Positions 61,832-64,000 of a stretch of 64,000 nucleotides of DNA are shown piece by piece. The notes below the pieces were generated by a model. It was not told where the DNA came from and did no database searches. It saw only the letters and a list, made by a program, of their open reading frames with translations. Origin of the DNA: Halomonas almeriensis (lineage in GTDB: Bacteria; Pseudomonadota; Gammaproteobacteria; Pseudomonadales; Halomonadaceae); assembly GCF_030409235.1 (NCBI RefSeq), contig NZ_JAUFPO010000002.1, positions 186,001 through 250,000 on the forward strand. The letters run 5' to 3'. Every line of letters begins with the position of its first letter. The stretch's first letter is position 1. A program made the translations under genes and the position numbers.

Positions 61832-62064
61832 AGCGGTGCTGAGCGGTGAAGGGATCTTCACCTTACCCAGCGAACCCGCGCCTGTCATCATTCCCGATTT
61901 CTCGCCATCCCTGCTTTCCAGTATCATATGGCTATTCAGTCGCCGCGGGATCCATCCCGATGCGGCTCCCCGAGGGCGTGTGGCGGGGAGATCCGGGTCG
62001 AGGTTCGGCGTTGTCGGCGCTTTATGCTTCCTTCACATTTCGCTTGCTTCAGAGGTCCGAGGAT

Positions 62065-64000
62065 ATGCTCGAACTGCGCGGTGCGCCCGCCCTATCCGCT
62101 TTTCGTCACGCCAAGCTGCTGGAAGCCCTGTCTCGCGTGGCGCCAGGTGTCGAGGCGCTGGAAGCCGACTATGTGCACTTCGTTGACCATGAAGGCGAGC
62201 TGGCGGAGTCGGAGCGGCGGCTGCTCGAGGGGTTGCTCGACGATGGTACGTCGCCTGAGGCGAGGTCGAGTGGTCGGGGGCATCTGTTTCTGGTGGTGCC
62301 GCGCATCGGCACTCAGTCGCCCTGGTCGTCGAAGGCCACCGATATCGCGCATAACTGCGGGCTCTCGCGGGTCCGTCGACTCGAACGCGGCATTGCCTAC
62401 CGCGTGCGGTTCAGCGGCGAGTTTGCCGAGGCCGACTTCGAGGCCGTCACGGCTCAGTTGCATGACCGCATGACCGAAACCGTGCTGTTCGATGCGTCGG
62501 ATGCCGCCAAGCTGTTCGAGCATCATCAGCCGGCGCCGCTGGGCAGGGTGGAGCTGTTGGCGGGTGGTCGTGAGGCGCTGGCAACGGCCAACGTCGAGCT
62601 CGGGCTGGCCCTGGCCGAGGACGAAATCGATTACCTCTGCGAGGCGTTCCGCAGCCTGGAGCGCAATCCCACCGATGTCGAGCTGATGATGTTCGCCCAG
62701 GCGAACTCCGAGCACTGTCGTCACAAGATCTTCAATGCCGACTGGGTAGTGGACGGCGAGGCCCAGCTGCGCTCGCTATTCAAGATGATCAAGAACACAT
62801 ATGAAAGCTCGCCGGACGATATTCTTTCGGCCTATAGCGACAATGCGGCGGTCATTCGCGGCAGCGAGGCGGGGCGCTTCTTCGCCGCCCCCCTGACCGG
62901 CAAGCATGCCGAGCAGGCGGTTTATGCCGCCCATCGGGAGCCGGTCAACATTCTGATGAAGGTCGAGACCCACAACCACCCCACGGCCATTGCGCCGCAC
63001 CCTGGGGCGGCCACCGGGGCCGGCGGCGAGATTCGCGACGAGGGCGCTACCGGCATCGGCGGCAAGCCCAAGGCCGGCCTCACCGGTTTCACTGTTTCCA
63101 ATCTGCGTATTCCCGACTTCGTTCAGCCCTGGGAGGCCTTCGATTACGGCAAGCCCGAGCGCATCACCAGCGCGCTGTCGATCATGCTCGAAGGCCCCAT
63201 CGGGGGTGCCGCCTTCAACAACGAATTCGGCCGCCCGAACCTGACCGGCTACTTCCGCACCTTTGAGCAGGATGCGCTGGGTGCCGATGGCATTGAGCGA
63301 CGCGGCTATCACAAGCCGATCATGATCGCTGGCGGCTACGGCAACATCCGCGAGGATCACGTCCAGAAGAGCGAGATTCCGGTGGGTGGCAAGCTGATCG
63401 TCATGGGCGGGCCGGCCATGCTGATCGGCCTGGGCGGCGGCGCGGCTTCGTCGATGGCCTCGGGGGCGTCCAGTGCCGATCTGGATTTCGCCTCGGTGCA
63501 GCGCGGCAACCCGGAGATGGAAAGACGCGCCCAGGAAGTCATCGACCGCTGCTGGGCCCTGGGCGATGATAACCCGATCTGCTTCATTCATGACGTCGGC
63601 GCGGGCGGGCTGTCCAATGCCCTGCCGGAGCTGGTCAAGGATGGCGAGCGCGGCGGGCGCTTCGAGCTGCGTGAGGTGCCCAATGCCGAGCCCGGCATGA
63701 GCCCGCTGGAAATCTGGTGCAACGAGGCTCAGGAGCGCTATGTGCTGGCCGTGGCGCCGGAGAACCTGGCGGCTTTCGAGTCACTCTGTCAGCGCGAGCG
63801 GTGCCCCTATGCCGTGGTTGGCGAGGCGACCGAAGCGCACCACCTCGAGGTGCGTGATGGTCACTTCGAGTCGTCCACGGCGCAGGCGCCGCCGGTGGAC
63901 CTGCCGATGAGCGTACTCTTCGGCAAGCCTCCGAAGATGCAGCGGGAGTTCTCTCGGCAAAGCCGCCATCTGCCGGGCATCATGCTCGACAACCTGGATC
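62065..64000 (+). CDS. purL: Phosphoribosylformylglycinamidine synthase PurL (partial, cut by right edge)
   Basis: About 645 codons are present from ATG 62065 (GAGG upstream) and the frame is open at the right edge; the large gammaproteobacterial form is about 1300 aa. The N-terminal domain starts '[22 protein letters not shown]'. The first synthetase half has '[19 protein letters not shown]', '[32 protein letters not shown]' and '[17 protein letters not shown]'. It makes FGAM from FGAR, glutamine and ATP, the fourth step of purine synthesis. The amidotransferase domain lies beyond the window. Confidence 0.96.
   Translation, partial: MLELRGAPALSAFRHAKLLEALSRVAPGVEALEADYVHFVDHEGELAESERRLLEGLLDDGTSPEARSSGRGHLFLVVPRIGTQSPWSSKATDIAHNCGLSRVRRLERGIAYRVRFSGEFAEADFEAVTAQLHDRMTETVLFDASDAAKLFEHHQPAPLGRVELLAGGREALATANVELGLALAEDEIDYLCEAFRSLERNPTDVELMMFAQANSEHCRHKIFNADWVVDGEAQLRSLFKMIKNTYESSPDDILSAYSDNAAVIRGSEAGRFFAAPLTGKHAEQAVYAAHREPVNILMKVETHNHPTAIAPHPGAATGAGGEIRDEGATGIGGKPKAGLTGFTVSNLRIPDFVQPWEAFDYGKPERITSALSIMLEGPIGGAAFNNEFGRPNLTGYFRTFEQDALGADGIERRGYHKPIMIAGGYGNIREDHVQKSEIPVGGKLIVMGGPAMLIGLGGGAASSMASGASSADLDFASVQRGNPEMERRAQEVIDRCWALGDDNPICFIHDVGAGGLSNALPELVKDGERGGRFELREVPNAEPGMSPLEIWCNEAQERYVLAVAPENLAAFESLCQRERCPYAVVGEATEAHHLEVRDGHFESSTAQAPPVDLPMSVLFGKPPKMQREFSRQSRHLPGIMLDNLD

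Overview
The window is chromosomal DNA from a high-GC gammaproteobacterium. Gene content and order suggest a Halomonadaceae (Halomonas-like) strain: purL divergent from mltF with tadA nearby, xseA divergent from guaBA, argP divergent from argO, arginine/ornithine uptake genes behind astE, a PiT/DUF47 phosphate pair, and glrK-qseG-glrR. The family assignment is inference; no rRNA gene is present to fix it.

Layout. 1-5.2 kb: a YbaY-type lipoprotein (cut by the left edge), purEK, and a Zn/Cd/Pb P-type ATPase divergent from its MerR/CadR-type regulator. 5.3-9.7 kb (minus): an arginine/ornithine-type ABC importer behind astE. 9.8-24.5 kb: housekeeping genes (lipocalin, glycosyltransferase, TVP38 membrane protein, MtfA, nitrilase-acetyltransferase, DksA-like zinc finger, GST, glycerate 2-kinase-pyruvate kinase-DUF192, ion channel, CYTH phosphatase, DUF47-PiT). 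This stretch also holds a decayed dioxygenase 3' end with a 40-bp tandem duplication, a small MITE-like element and heptamer repeats. 24.7-38.7 kb: argA, a 0.8-kb non-coding locus upstream of glrK, glrK-qseG-glrR, xseA, guaBA, a maltoporin-like porin with two LacI-type operators, rlmA and yghU. 38.8-46.9 kb: argP/argO, a GGDEF-EAL protein, a YebC-family protein, a creatinase-like M24 protein, a YrhK-domain protein and an envelope lipoprotein. 47-51.7 kb: a CHASE2 histidine kinase and a FecR/LysM protein, divergent from an OmpR-type response regulator. 51.7-56.9 kb: accessory DNA, in which an IS30 element sits inside an IS481 element whose transposase frame runs directly into the C-terminal 794 codons of an RTX/VCBS/VWA adhesin. 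57.3-64 kb: tRNA-Thr(CGT), a GcvT-family gene, tesB, tadA, mltF and the first half of purL.

The most interesting locus is 26.0-26.7 kb. Two TGTC-N10-GACA-type sites (the GlrR motif) precede a good sigma-54 promoter, about 440 non-coding bases and a strong intrinsic terminator, immediately upstream of glrK. The position and control match enterobacterial glmY. However, the transcript region carries two adjacent hairpins, each with an AUGGAU hexaloop, the form expected for CsrA/RsmA binding. It may therefore be a new sRNA that puts the Csr/Rsm system under envelope-stress two-component control.

The second point of interest is the CHASE2 kinase/FecR-LysM/response-regulator module next to a T1SS adhesin that has been decapitated by nested insertion sequences.
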